Shown here in pieces: positions 17,840 through 25,957 of a stretch of 64,000 nucleotides of DNA. The position numbers and the translations under genes were made by a program. Within the stretch, counting starts at the first letter, position 1. Each line of letters starts with the position of its first letter. Source of the stretch: Roseovarius sp. SCSIO 43702 (GTDB taxonomy: Bacteria; Pseudomonadota; Alphaproteobacteria; Rhodobacterales; Rhodobacteraceae); contig NZ_CP080623.1 of the NCBI RefSeq assembly GCF_019599045.1, forward strand, positions 2,564,501 to 2,628,500, read 5' to 3'. The notes below the pieces were generated by a model. That model was not told where the DNA came from, ran no database searches, and saw only the letters and a list, made by a program, of their open reading frames with translations.

Positions 17840-18734
17840 ATGAAGCGCATTCTTACAACAGGCATTTTCTGTCTCGCAGCATCGATGGCCGGTGCCGAGG
17901 TGCCACAGGAAGTTATTGATGAGTGCAACGAGGTGAACTCCGACTCATACAACAACATGCCAGAGTGCTTGAAGGAAGGCGTGGTCGCCTATGAGATGCT
18001 GCAAACGGCGATTCAGGATGAGTTCTACGGACCGAGCGCTCACCGCGTAATTGATGGATGCAGGGAACGCAATGAGACCTATGAAAAGGTTTGGATCTGC
18101 TTTGAGCAGTGCTGCCGAACAAGCCGCTGAAACACGAGGAATGATTGGCGTCGAAAACATGAAAGACGCGTGTTTTGCGTCGATATCTGACCCCAGCATC
18201 TACGACCGGATTGTGGAAGTGAACAAGAAAGCGCGCCGCAAACATATCGGCGAAGAGTATTTCTATGGCGGGCAGAGGTATTTTCCCTTCAAAGGTTGCC
18301 CCCAAGAAGTTCAGACAGCGCCGAAGCCCGCCAACTCAGGAAGCGATGGAAAAGATGATGGTTTGAGTGTGCAAGCCTGCTCCGTCTACCGAGACTTCGA
18401 ACAAGTTCTTTCTACGAACAGTGCTGCTGACTTGGAGGCAGCCTTTTCTGCGGCAGAAGCGCTCCCCGAAGATGAGCGTTTGAGCAGTGTCTTGGCGCTT
18501 GGCGTGTCTCAGTCCTCTATCGATTTCTTACAGGCAGGGGATGAAAAGCAGGCGATGGGCACCGCTTTCATCCTCGCGGCACTCATGAACAAGCATCATC
18601 CGGATTTGCTAAAGAGGTTTATGGAAAGCGACGAAATGAACTCGAATCCAAACTTGGATGCTTTGGGAGATCAAATGATTGAGGGGTTTCTCAGTATGGC
18701 GCTGGAGGGGTATCAAGAGCAGTGCGCGAACTAG
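17840..18734 (+). pseudogene. Secreted hypothetical protein split by a frameshift
   Basis: Two overlapping frames read as one gene. The first, from ATG 17840 (GAGG six bases upstream), has a signal peptide (MKRILTTGIFCLAASMAGA) and runs to a stop at 18130. The second, in the frame ending at 18734, continues with AAEQAAETRGMIGVENMKDAC. Removing one base near 18103-18110 (in CAGTGCTGCC) joins them as ...ICFEQ-AAEQAAE... with sensible sequence on both sides, giving about 297 aa. Several cysteines (DECNEV, PECLKE, DGCRER, DACFAS) suggest an exported disulphide-bonded protein. I do not recognise the family. A sequencing error is an alternative to a real mutation. Confidence 0.55.
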
Positions 18735-18909
18735 CGGGGATGCGAAGTCTCCCAAAATATTCGCTGCACGCTTGCTCCTGCCCAAACGCATGAAAATTCG
18801 GCACCTTCCTTCCGGCTGGTTCCGTCTTCTTGGGTTAAAACGGCGGCAAAGCTCGATCGAAATGCCAGCGCTCCGCGATTGGAAGCAATACTGAACCCGA
18901 ACGGTTGGC

Positions 18910-19293
18910 TCAGTCGAACACCCGCGCCGGCTGCTCGTCCCACGGCATGGACGCAACAAAGCACAGGTCGTAGAGGCTGATCGCGCAGGGTTCGCGGCGC
19001 ACGACCAGTCGCTCGAGAACCTCGGGCGCCAGCCAAGCGAGGCGCAGGAGGCGGCTGACATAGCGATCGGAGAGACCTTCTTCGGCGGCGAGATCGGCGA
19101 TGGTGGTGATCTCGCCGCGCGCCATCCGCTGCCTCCACGCCCATGCTCGACCGATGGCGCGCAGCACGCGGGGATCCTGTCCCGGCGGCGGGTCCGACGC
19201 CTCTACGACCTTCGGCGGCAGGATGCGCGGCCGGCCGCCGCGTTTGCGGACCGTGAGCGGGATGTGGACGCGGATCGTGTCGTTTGCGGGCAT
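18910..19293 (-). CDS. Small HTH protein of the recombinase cassette
   Basis: A 127-aa protein with a predicted helix-turn-helix (TTIADLAAEEGLSDRYVSRLLRLAWL, so about residues 62-87) after a basic N-terminal segment. Its ATG overlaps the recombinase stop by one base (TGATG), so it is coupled. Such a small HTH protein commonly follows DUF2924-recombinase pairs in alphaproteobacterial prophages and islands, and is likely to be an accessory DNA-binding protein. Its exact role is unknown. With the recombinase broken it may be non-functional, though its own frame is intact. Confidence 0.6.
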   Translation of the reverse strand: MPANDTIRVHIPLTVRKRGGRPRILPPKVVEASDPPPGQDPRVLRAIGRAWAWRQRMARGEITTIADLAAEEGLSDRYVSRLLRLAWLAPEVLERLVVRREPCAISLYDLCFVASMPWDEQPARVFD

Positions 19294-20618
19294 CAGGCAG
19301 CGTCCTCCTGCGCGGGCGTCATCAGGCTCGCCAGCGCGCCGAGGCCGTCATGGCGGAGATCGATATCGAGCCCGTCCTCGCCCACGGTCACGCGCGCCAC
19401 GAGCAGTTGGATGACGCGTGCCTGCTCGGCCGGGATCAGCGCCTCCCAGAGATCGTCGAACTGCGTGAGCGCCGCGGTCACGGTGCCCTCGTCTAGGTCG
19501 GGCCGCTCTTTCTTTAGCGTGCGGGCGGTGCGCGCGATGACCTCCGGCGTGCGCAGCCGCCGCCGGATCTCGCCGATGACCGCTTTCTCCACCATGGCCG
19601 TGGGGAGCCGCTGGGGCCCGCGCAGCTCGGCCGTCGGCCGTTTCTGGATCACATCCATCGACACGTAATAGCAGTACCGCCGGTTGCCCTTCTTCGTGTG
19701 GTGCGGGGTCATCGCGGCGCCGGTCTCGGTGAAGATCAGCCCGCGCAGCAGCGCCGGCTCGGTGCTCCGCGTGCGCCCGGCCCGCTGGTTGCGGTTGCCG
19801 GCCAGCACGGCATGGGCGGCATCCCACAGCTCCGCATCGACGATGGGCTCGTGCATGCCGGGATAGGTCTCGCCCTTGTGGGTGATCTCTCCACGGTAGA
19901 TGCGGTTGTGCAGAAGCTTGTAGAGCGCCCCGCGGTCGATGGGCCGGCCGCGCTTCGACCGGATGCCGCGGGCGTTCAGCTCCCGGATAACGGCCGCAGT
20001 GGAATCGGACCGCGCGAAGAGTTCGAACATGGTCCGGACCTACGCCGCCTCGGCCTCGTTCACGATCAGCTTGCGGTCAACCACGTCGTAGCCGAGCGGC
20101 ACGTAGCCGCCCATCCACATGCCCTTCTTCTTCGAGGCGGCGACCTTGTCGCGGATCCGCTCGCCGATCACCTCGCGTTCGAACTGGGCGAAGCTGAGCA
20201 GGATGTTCAGCGTCAGCCGACCCATGGACGTGGTCGTGTTGAAGGACTGCGTGACGGATACGAAGGTCACGCCGTGGCGGTCGAAGATCTCGACCAGCTT
20301 GGAGAAATCCATCAGCGCGCGGCTGAGACGGTCTATCTTGTAGACCACGACCACGTCGATCAGCCCGTCCTCGACATCGGCGATCAGCTGCTTGAGCGCA
20401 GGGCGGTCCAGTGTGCCGCCCGAGACGCCGCCGTCGTCGTAGCGTTCCCGCAGACAGGCCCACCCCTCCGCGCGTTGGCTGGCGATGAACGCCTCACAGG
20501 CCTCGCGCTGCGCGTCGAGGCTGTTGAACTCCATGTCGAGCCCTTCCTCGCTCGACTTCCGGGTGTAGACGGCGCAGCGAAGGCGTCGCGCCGGTTCGGT
20601 CTGGGACTTTCTGGTCAT
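19293..20618 (-). pseudogene. Large serine recombinase interrupted by an in-frame amber codon
   Basis: A site-specific recombinase of the large serine (resolvase/invertase) family. From ATG 20618 (overlapping the DUF2924 stop by ATGA) the resolvase catalytic domain is intact, with the nucleophile in YTRKSSEEG and the DGGVSGGTLDRP and KIDRLSRALMDF motifs. The frame stops at a TAG at 20040-20042 after LIVNEAEAA and resumes in the same frame with VRTMFELFARSDS, the recombinase DNA-binding domain, running on to a stop at 19293. A single CAG-to-TAG change would explain it. Joined, the product is about 441 aa. Without readthrough the N-terminal product lacks the DNA-binding region. Confidence 0.85.
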
Positions 20619-21112
20619 CGGGCGCCTCCGGTCTGGTCGAGGCCGAAGAAGCGCCAGCCATTCCAGTGCGCCCCGGTGATCGCACGGACCGCGGCCGACA
20701 GAGACTTGAAACGCCGGCCCTGCCATTCGAAGCCATCCGCCAGAACGGTGACCATGTGCTCTTCGCCGCCCCACTCGCGGACGAGCTTTGTGCCGGGCGC
20801 CGGCTTGCGCGGGTCCGCCACCATGCCGCCCAGCTTGCCGCTCATGACCTCGGCGGCCAGCGCATCGAGCGTCCGGCGCGTCTCCCGGCGCAGCCCGCCA
20901 TGGGCCAGTTCCTGGATGCGGTAGCCAAGCCTAAGCTCAAGGTTGCCGCGGCTGGCATTCGGCGCGCGTTCCCCGAAGATGGCCTGCCACTTCTCCTGGA
21001 GCTCGGGCACCGTCATCGCCTTCAGCGCCGCCAGTTCGGCCAGGACGTCGATCCCCGCCGTCTGGTGCGTGCGCGCGGCCTTCGCGCCTGATTTCCTTGT
21101 AGTTTTTCTCAT
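20615..21112 (-). CDS. DUF2924 family protein
   Basis: A 165-aa protein of the DUF2924 family, recognised from LQEKWQAIFGERAPNASRG, the RLGYRIQELAHGGL segment and the C-terminal FKSLSAAVRAITGAHWNGW. These proteins are nearly always encoded just upstream of a large serine recombinase, presumably as an accessory or directionality factor; biochemistry is not established as far as I know. It is coupled by ATGA overlaps at both ends to the 72-aa protein and to the recombinase. Confidence 0.8.
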   Translation of the reverse strand: MRKTTRKSGAKAARTHQTAGIDVLAELAALKAMTVPELQEKWQAIFGERAPNASRGNLELRLGYRIQELAHGGLRRETRRTLDALAAEVMSGKLGGMVADPRKPAPGTKLVREWGGEEHMVTVLADGFEWQGRRFKSLSAAVRAITGAHWNGWRFFGLDQTGGAR

Positions 21113-21327
21113 GCGTCGTCTCCAACTCGGTTGCGAACCTGTCTCCGACGACGGCGTCTGAGTGCGAGAATGTCCAGCGAACTGTCTCCGTCGAGCGGCG
21201 AATTCTCGTTCGTTGCCAGTGGGTTGGTGCGCGTGATGGCGCCGGCGAGGATGGCGGCCAGTTCTGCCAGCCGCTCATCGGTGGTAAGAGTGTCGGCGTG
21301 CGGCGCGAAGATGATGTCGTTGGGCAT
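21109..21327 (-). CDS. Small hypothetical protein upstream of DUF2924
   Basis: A 72-aa protein that starts at ATG 21327 with AGGAGG ten bases upstream and ends overlapping the DUF2924 start (ATGA). It has a short conserved-looking segment TTDERLAELAAILAGAITR and an arginine-rich C-terminus. It is the first gene of the recombinase cassette. I do not recognise a domain; position alone suggests a function with the recombinase. Confidence 0.55.
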   Translation of the reverse strand: MPNDIIFAPHADTLTTDERLAELAAILAGAITRTNPLATNENSPLDGDSSLDILALRRRRRRQVRNRVGDDA

Positions 21328-21464
21328 GGGGAGCGAACCTCCTGAGGCGGTTTGCTCCGTGTTCGCCGCGCGCGGCGAGGGATTTCAAGTGAAAACAACA
21401 GGTTGTCGTAATAGAAGGAAGTTGATCGAAGCTAGAAGCTTGCTCATGGCCTGGATTTACAGAC

Positions 21465-22472
21465 TCAGTCGACAACGAGCACATCCGGATAGAATCTCAA
21501 CAAGTCTTGATACTTCGAGAAGTGCTCCGCAATTTGGGCGCGGCTCATCGTGCCGTCGAAAGGATCAAAAGGCAAATCGCTGGCCAGCTTTTCCGGACGT
21601 AGAGACGGCACGAGTCGTGCTACCAAATCGCGTTCTCGCGACGTCAGAGCGGCAATCTTGATCGGATGAATTTCAGACCATGTAGAAGAAAGAAGCGACC
21701 AGGCACGAAGCTTTCCCAGTTCGATCGGCCTTTCCGGATCGCCTTTGTCAACAATCATCGATGCCGCGAACATCTGCTGACCATCAGCATACCTTACCAA
21801 CGAAAGCGGTCGAACAGTTTCGTTGCCCAGAGCGTCAGCAGCAGCCGCACGAATGATCCGCGCCAAAAGTGCTGGGAATCCGATCTCAGTTAAATCTACC
21901 GGCTTGGCGTCCTCGGGAATGTATTGTCCGACTTCGCTCTCAAGCCAAGCGAAGCGACGAGCGAGCTTTTCCGCTTTTGATAGTTTGTCAGACCCGCCTT
22001 TGATAGCTCGTTCGTTGGCATTCAACGTAATCCGAATTATATCCCCGTGGTCGCATGCGGCGAGGAGCCGTACGAACTCCTCCACATTCTGACCAAGCTC
22101 ACCGGGCCTCGTATAATCCAACCAGACAATCTGCCCTTCCCAGTCCAAGATCCCCGCCCTTCGATAAGCGTATGCTGGATCAGATACGAACTCCTCTGTA
22201 GTCAGTTCGGCGCACTTACAATCTGGAATCGGCTTGTTGAACTTCTGACGGGCTACCGTCTTCGGGTCTTCGTCGAAACAGAAAAGGCGCTTTATTCCCA
22301 GAACCCGATGCACACGGTGATGATCGGCCATGGGGTAGCCCCCCATGGAGGCATAGACGTAATCGTCGAGTCTTCGCACGCGCTCCAAGCGCCGAAGGAG
22401 CTCCACAAAAAAGCTCCGATCGGCCATCTTGGCTGTGCGGAGGTGGTAAGGAATGGACGCGCCGCCGCTCAT
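21465..22472 (-). CDS. Unknown protein of the Dcm-Vsr-GHKL operon, possibly methyltransferase-like
   Basis: A 335-aa protein I do not recognise. It is coupled to the GHKL ATPase gene by ATGA and is last in a five-gene operon. The first half has a Rossmann-type look: DYVYASMGGYPMADHHRVHR, then RLFCFDEDPKTVARQ, and later GQIVWLDYTRPGELGQNVEE before a hydrophobic strand DIIRITLNAN. That resembles the glycine loop, acidic strand end and motif IV of SAM-dependent methyltransferases, but the glycine loop is not canonical. The second half (about 170-335) is alpha-rich, with FDGTMSRAQIAEHFSKYQDL near the end, possibly a DNA- or partner-binding domain. Codon use looks less GC-rich than the core. Confidence 0.5.
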   Translation of the reverse strand: MSGGASIPYHLRTAKMADRSFFVELLRRLERVRRLDDYVYASMGGYPMADHHRVHRVLGIKRLFCFDEDPKTVARQKFNKPIPDCKCAELTTEEFVSDPAYAYRRAGILDWEGQIVWLDYTRPGELGQNVEEFVRLLAACDHGDIIRITLNANERAIKGGSDKLSKAEKLARRFAWLESEVGQYIPEDAKPVDLTEIGFPALLARIIRAAAADALGNETVRPLSLVRYADGQQMFAASMIVDKGDPERPIELGKLRAWSLLSSTWSEIHPIKIAALTSRERDLVARLVPSLRPEKLASDLPFDPFDGTMSRAQIAEHFSKYQDLLRFYPDVLVVD

Positions 22473-23878
22473 GGGCCCTTGTACCCTGCGGTTTCCAAGG
22501 CGAATTCAAAAGCTGAGCGACCGACTTCGTTGTCAGTAAGGCCGTCGTCCTCGAAGAAGTCTTTCAATGCGCCAATCTCTCCGCGTGAGGCTTCAAAGGT
22601 CACGCGCGGATTGCGCTTCTTCTTGACTGGCCTCGGAAGGTCAGGCGTAAGGACTTGAAAACCCTTTAGAGTACCCCTTTGGACGCTGGTCAGACCATCG
22701 AAGGAACGCAGCTCGGCCAACGTCCGTTTTGGTGCATCTTCCAGAATTTCACGTCGATCTTCATCTGTCTTGTATGCGTTGGTGAAAGCAGTCAGCTTTT
22801 TTGTAGCATCTCGCATGATGTCGAGTGTGCGGGCGTAAACAGCCGATGAACCATCTAGCCCCCGCTTGGTCGTCGTGAGGGGCAACTTCTCTACGTCGTC
22901 GGCATAAAGTAGCGCTATTCCTGCAATGACTGAGTATTGACCATGATATTGGGCTACGCCGCCCGTTCCCCATCCGGTCAAGAAAGTACGATCACGCGAG
23001 ACAACGACACGATCATTGCAGGCAATTGTCCAGCCAGCGAGGGACCTCTCCGCGTGTTCGTTTTCTGCCTCTTCAATCTCTTTCGCATTTAAGGGCTTTC
23101 GAAGTAAGCCCGCTACTATATGAACTGATACTCCATCAACCTCGCCGCGATAGATAAAAGGCTGAACCCCGCCCCCGCCGAGGTCGCCTGTAACTGCAAG
23201 CGCGAACTCAGCGGACCGAATGGGTTCTGAAGAAATGCCGTCGGCGATGACACTAACCTCAAAACCCTTCGAAATTATAAGCGCGTAGTGATTTGCGATG
23301 TACCTTTTGAATTTCTCGATCCAATCCTTTGAGCTCAGGTCTCGTTTTACGGTTTCATAGAGCTCACCAACGGACACGGTCGTACCTGAAGGTGAGTCGC
23401 TATCGGGCGCGTATTCAGCTAGCTCAAGTGGCTGCCAATCGTCAGAGCTCAGCCATTGGTCGTCGATTACCACCTGAAAGGGGTCTTCGCCGTTCGAGTT
23501 AATCTTTGCGTTGCGACCGAGCTTAAAAATAGCGCGCTTCATGCCAATTCCGTAAACTCCTACGGTCTTGCCATCTGCATCTGTATGGTCTTTTCCCGGT
23601 GGGCGTCCTAGCCGAAACGCGCGATGTCTTGCTGTGCCAATAGGGATGCCTCCGCAGTTGTCCTCTAAGGAAAACCAATCAGCCGACAGAGTGAGTTTTG
23701 CCCAGTATCCATCATATGGGCGCTCCGGATCACCCTTTGCTTCCCCGCTACGAACTGCACCGTCGATACAATTGTCGAGAAGATCGAGTATCGCATCCCG
23801 GAGATCGATGTCTCGCGTAAGCATAGATACGAAGAAGGATTTCGATGGCTTTGTTTCTGCCTCTCGCTTCTCCGTCAT
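22469..23878 (-). CDS. GHKL-type ATPase (MORC/MutL-like) of an R-M associated operon
   Basis: A 469-aa protein with a GHKL (gyrase/Hsp90/MutL) ATP-binding domain in the first ~150 residues: N box DLRDAILDLLDNCIDGA, G1 box LEDNCGGIP, and G2 loop GVYGIGMKRAIFKLGRNA. A transducer-like region follows (WIEKFKRYIANHYAL), then TTKRGLDGSSAVY near residue 345. No nuclease motif is obvious in the C-terminus. Iyer and Aravind described GHKL/MORC ATPases next to Dcm, Vsr and Z1 genes in modification-linked operons; here it is fused by ATGA overlaps to Vsr upstream and the unknown gene downstream. Probably an ATP-gated clamp that brings Vsr to DNA. Confidence 0.8.
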   Translation of the reverse strand: MTEKREAETKPSKSFFVSMLTRDIDLRDAILDLLDNCIDGAVRSGEAKGDPERPYDGYWAKLTLSADWFSLEDNCGGIPIGTARHRAFRLGRPPGKDHTDADGKTVGVYGIGMKRAIFKLGRNAKINSNGEDPFQVVIDDQWLSSDDWQPLELAEYAPDSDSPSGTTVSVGELYETVKRDLSSKDWIEKFKRYIANHYALIISKGFEVSVIADGISSEPIRSAEFALAVTGDLGGGGVQPFIYRGEVDGVSVHIVAGLLRKPLNAKEIEEAENEHAERSLAGWTIACNDRVVVSRDRTFLTGWGTGGVAQYHGQYSVIAGIALLYADDVEKLPLTTTKRGLDGSSAVYARTLDIMRDATKKLTAFTNAYKTDEDRREILEDAPKRTLAELRSFDGLTSVQRGTLKGFQVLTPDLPRPVKKKRNPRVTFEASRGEIGALKDFFEDDGLTDNEVGRSAFEFALETAGYKGP

Positions 23879-24300
23879 GTGCGAACTCCCCTTGGTCCAT
23901 TAGTTATTTCACGAAGGATGTCGGATATGGTTTGGGAATCCTTCGTCTGACACTCCCATATTGTTTCAACGCGCCAACCGTTTGCCTCAAGCTTAGCCCG
24001 GTTTCTTCGATCACGTTCAGTGTTTTGAGAGAACTTTTTTGCCCAATAGTCGGTTCGCGATTTCGGCATGGTTGCTTTTTTGCATCCAATGTGCCGATGC
24101 CAAAAGCATCCATGGACGAAAAGGACTAGTCTATATTTTGGAAATACAAGGTCCGGCGTCCCTGGCAGATCCCTCCGGTGAAGTCGAAACCGAAGGCCCA
24201 ACTTATGTGCGATGCTTCGGACAATCATCTCGGGGCCAGTGTTTTTGCTTCGAACATTAGCCATGAGGGCAGATCGACGTTCAGGTGAGATGCGGTCCAT
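23875..24300 (-). CDS. Very-short-patch-repair-type endonuclease (Vsr), copy 1
   Basis: Vsr nicks DNA next to T:G mismatches that arise by deamination of 5-methylcytosine. The 141-aa protein starts at ATG 24300 (MDRISPERRSALMANV), one base after the Dcm stop; a longer frame to 24399 overlaps dcm and is unlikely. It keeps the N-terminal RSKNTGPEM, the catalytic Asp in LPGTPDLVFPKYRLVLFVHG, the zinc site GCFWHRHIGC, and RVETIWECQ. It is intact and of typical length. In this operon it may act as the nuclease of a restriction-like system, rather than only in repair. Confidence 0.9.
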   Translation of the reverse strand: MDRISPERRSALMANVRSKNTGPEMIVRSIAHKLGLRFRLHRRDLPGTPDLVFPKYRLVLFVHGCFWHRHIGCKKATMPKSRTDYWAKKFSQNTERDRRNRAKLEANGWRVETIWECQTKDSQTISDILREITNGPRGVRT

Positions 24301-24301
24301 A

Positions 24302-25378
24302 TTATTCTGCGGCCACGCTTGAGCTTCCCTGGTTAAATGTCGCCTGGCCAATTGAGCGGAGTACCGCGGCAGCCATCGGGGGCGGCACGCTGTTTCCAAT
24401 CATTCTGAAACTATGCCAGATCGTACGATGGAAACGGTGCCGGTCAGGGAAGCCTTGGAGTCTCGCAGCTTCTCTCACAGTAATTACTCTGGGCTGTTCA
24501 GGGTGGAGTGGCCGCACAGACTGATAGGATCCACGATCTGACCCAGTGCCTGCGCGGAGAGTTGGGCACAATCCATCCCAACTCAGTCTCTGGTGCCTGC
24601 CTACGGGGTCCGTTCTTCCTGGTTCAATTCCGGCGAAGCGCGTTTGAACTTTAGGTGAATGTGCAGTTCGTAGATTTCCTGTTGAAAGGTTGCCTTCTGC
24701 GCGAAGATCTGCCGCGTAGGCACTTGGAGGGGAATCATCAACAATCTCGAAAGTGTCGAAGCCCTCATTGTCTAAGCCAAGAGGACGGATGGACATGAGA
24801 TCTTGAATCGCATCCCGGACGGTCACGCTTTGGGAACACTTGCAGATGCCCTGTAACGGAGGGTCGCAATGTTCCCTCAAGAATCCAATTACAAAGCAAC
24901 GACGCCGGCTCGTTGGCAGGCCGAAATCTGCCGAGTGGAGGATTTGCGGGCCCACAATATCGTAGGAGTCTGGCAGCCTACCTATTCCGGCTTCTAGAAC
25001 GCTGGCGGCATTGCCCTGCGTTAGGCCGACCACGTTTTCCATCACAAAAAAGGAAGGTCGCACCTCTGCGACTATGCGGAAAAAGTGCTCCACAAGCCGA
25101 CTTCGTGGGTCAGCAGCATCGCGCTTACCGATCGAACTGAAGCCTTGGCAGGGCGGCCCTCCTATTATCCCATCAATACGTTGGCCAGCGAAAGACTTCA
25201 GATCACTGCCCGACAAAGAGGCTATGTCCGCGAGCAACAGGCGCCCGTTTGGAAAGTTGTGTTTGTATGAGGATGTGAGAACCTGATCGACATCAACTGA
25301 TGCCGCAACTTGGAATCCAGCTTGCTGAGCACCAAGCGAGAAGCCTCCCGTTCCACAGAACAAGTCGACAACCCTCAT
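24302..25378 (-). CDS. DNA (cytosine-5) methyltransferase, module A
   Basis: C5-MTase of 358 aa. Motif I is VVDLFCGTGGFSLGAQQAGF, motif IV GGPPCQGFS with the catalytic Cys, motif VI ENVVGL, and motif X MIGNSVPPPMA closes the fold at the C-terminus. ATG 25378 is preferred to an upstream TTG at 25390 since motif I then begins at residue 3. The controller HTH gene ends 13 bases upstream and vsr follows after one base. The target sequence cannot be read from the protein. No matching type II endonuclease gene is present. Confidence 0.92.
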   Translation of the reverse strand: MRVVDLFCGTGGFSLGAQQAGFQVAASVDVDQVLTSSYKHNFPNGRLLLADIASLSGSDLKSFAGQRIDGIIGGPPCQGFSSIGKRDAADPRSRLVEHFFRIVAEVRPSFFVMENVVGLTQGNAASVLEAGIGRLPDSYDIVGPQILHSADFGLPTSRRRCFVIGFLREHCDPPLQGICKCSQSVTVRDAIQDLMSIRPLGLDNEGFDTFEIVDDSPPSAYAADLRAEGNLSTGNLRTAHSPKVQTRFAGIEPGRTDPVGRHQRLSWDGLCPTLRAGTGSDRGSYQSVRPLHPEQPRVITVREAARLQGFPDRHRFHRTIWHSFRMIGNSVPPPMAAAVLRSIGQATFNQGSSSVAAE

Positions 25379-25391
25379 GGGGCATTCCAAG

Positions 25392-25601
25392 TCAGGTCAT
25401 TCCGGTGCTGGTTCTGTCGGCGCATGAACGAATTTCCTCAACATCTCGCACCGAGAAGATGCGCCAACCATTTCTGTCCCGTCGCGGTTCGGACACTCTG
25501 CCATCGCGAAGCCACCTGTGCAGCGTCGCCTTCGAAACGCCAACTTGCGCCGCAACTTCGCCGATCGAGAAAACCTTCTCGCCTGCAACGCTTCTCGGCA
25601 T
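25392..25601 (-). CDS. Small MerR/excisionase-type HTH protein, likely operon controller
   Basis: A 69-aa protein with a MerR-like winged HTH (FSIGEVAAQVGVSKATLHRW followed by WRIFSVRDVEEI). It starts at ATG 25601 with GGGAG about eight bases upstream and is first in the Dcm-Vsr-GHKL operon. A 24-bp inverted repeat lies 18 bases upstream of its start. This suggests a self-controlling regulator comparable in role to the C proteins of R-M systems; that is inference from position. Confidence 0.7.
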   Translation of the reverse strand: MPRSVAGEKVFSIGEVAAQVGVSKATLHRWLRDGRVSEPRRDRNGWRIFSVRDVEEIRSCADRTSTGMT

Positions 25602-25800
25602 GAATTGGCTCCCAGAGCGTATGTTCGACTATACTTGACCATAGTTGCCAAGGGGCGTCAATCTCTGCGCCGACCGCATGAATACGACGAAAGTGATTTT
25701 TCGGATCGACGAGGGGCGCGTGGGCCCAGTTGAAGAGCAAGTCTCTTATGGCACACCCCTGCGCTGAGTCGGCATCGTCAAGCTCCCTGAACGCGATCAC
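25438..25800 (-). CDS. Doubtful small ORF following the repressor remnant
   Basis: A GTG at 25800 with GGAG about seven bases upstream lies one base after the stop of the S24 repressor fragment and opens a 120-codon frame. The first ~65 residues (MIAFRELDDADSAQG onward) could be the start of an old phage gene. The rest overlaps the HTH gene in another frame and is arginine-rich, so the frame is probably not read to its end. Not recognised. Confidence 0.2.
   Translation of the reverse strand: MIAFRELDDADSAQGCAIRDLLFNWAHAPLVDPKNHFRRIHAVGAEIDAPWQLWSSIVEHTLWEPIHAEKRCRREGFLDRRSCGASWRFEGDAAQVASRWQSVRTATGQKWLAHLLGARC
25620..25643. promoter_or_regulatory. 24-bp imperfect inverted repeat, candidate operator of the HTH-dcm operon
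   Basis: On the minus strand the half sites TATGGTCAAGTA and TAGTCGAACATA match as inverted copies at 9 of 12 positions with no spacer. The element ends 18 bases before the HTH start codon, where a MerR-type or C-protein operator would overlap the promoter. A convincing -35/-10 pair could not be assigned. Confidence 0.4.
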
Positions 25801-25801
25801 C

Positions 25802-25957
25802 TCAGATCTCCCGCGCGAACCAACGGATGCGGCCGACGATGTGGATTTCGTCGGCCGTTCGCTCGTAGGGGCTGTAGAAGCCGTTGTCCGAGATGACTCG
25901 GACCGCGGGCGGGTCGCTGTTCGGGATGTGCTCGAGCCGCTTGGCCACCAGCCCCAT
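25802..25957 (-). pseudogene. C-terminal fragment of an S24-family phage repressor
   Basis: Only about the last 50 residues of a CI/LexA-type repressor with a peptidase S24 domain remain: GLVAKRLEHIPNSDPP, RVISDNGFYSPYE and the closing strand EIHIVGRIRWFAREI, with the stop at 25802. The catalytic lysine region is at the broken edge and the Ser half and HTH are missing. At about 25955 the sequence switches to a tail-tip gene on the other strand, so the break is a deletion junction. Confidence 0.65.

Noticed and set aside
18679..18909. A short plus-strand gene between the frameshifted gene and the recombinase cassette
   Set aside because: The frame overlaps the preceding gene end, has no ribosome site and no recognisable sequence. 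I see nothing supported in 18735-18909.
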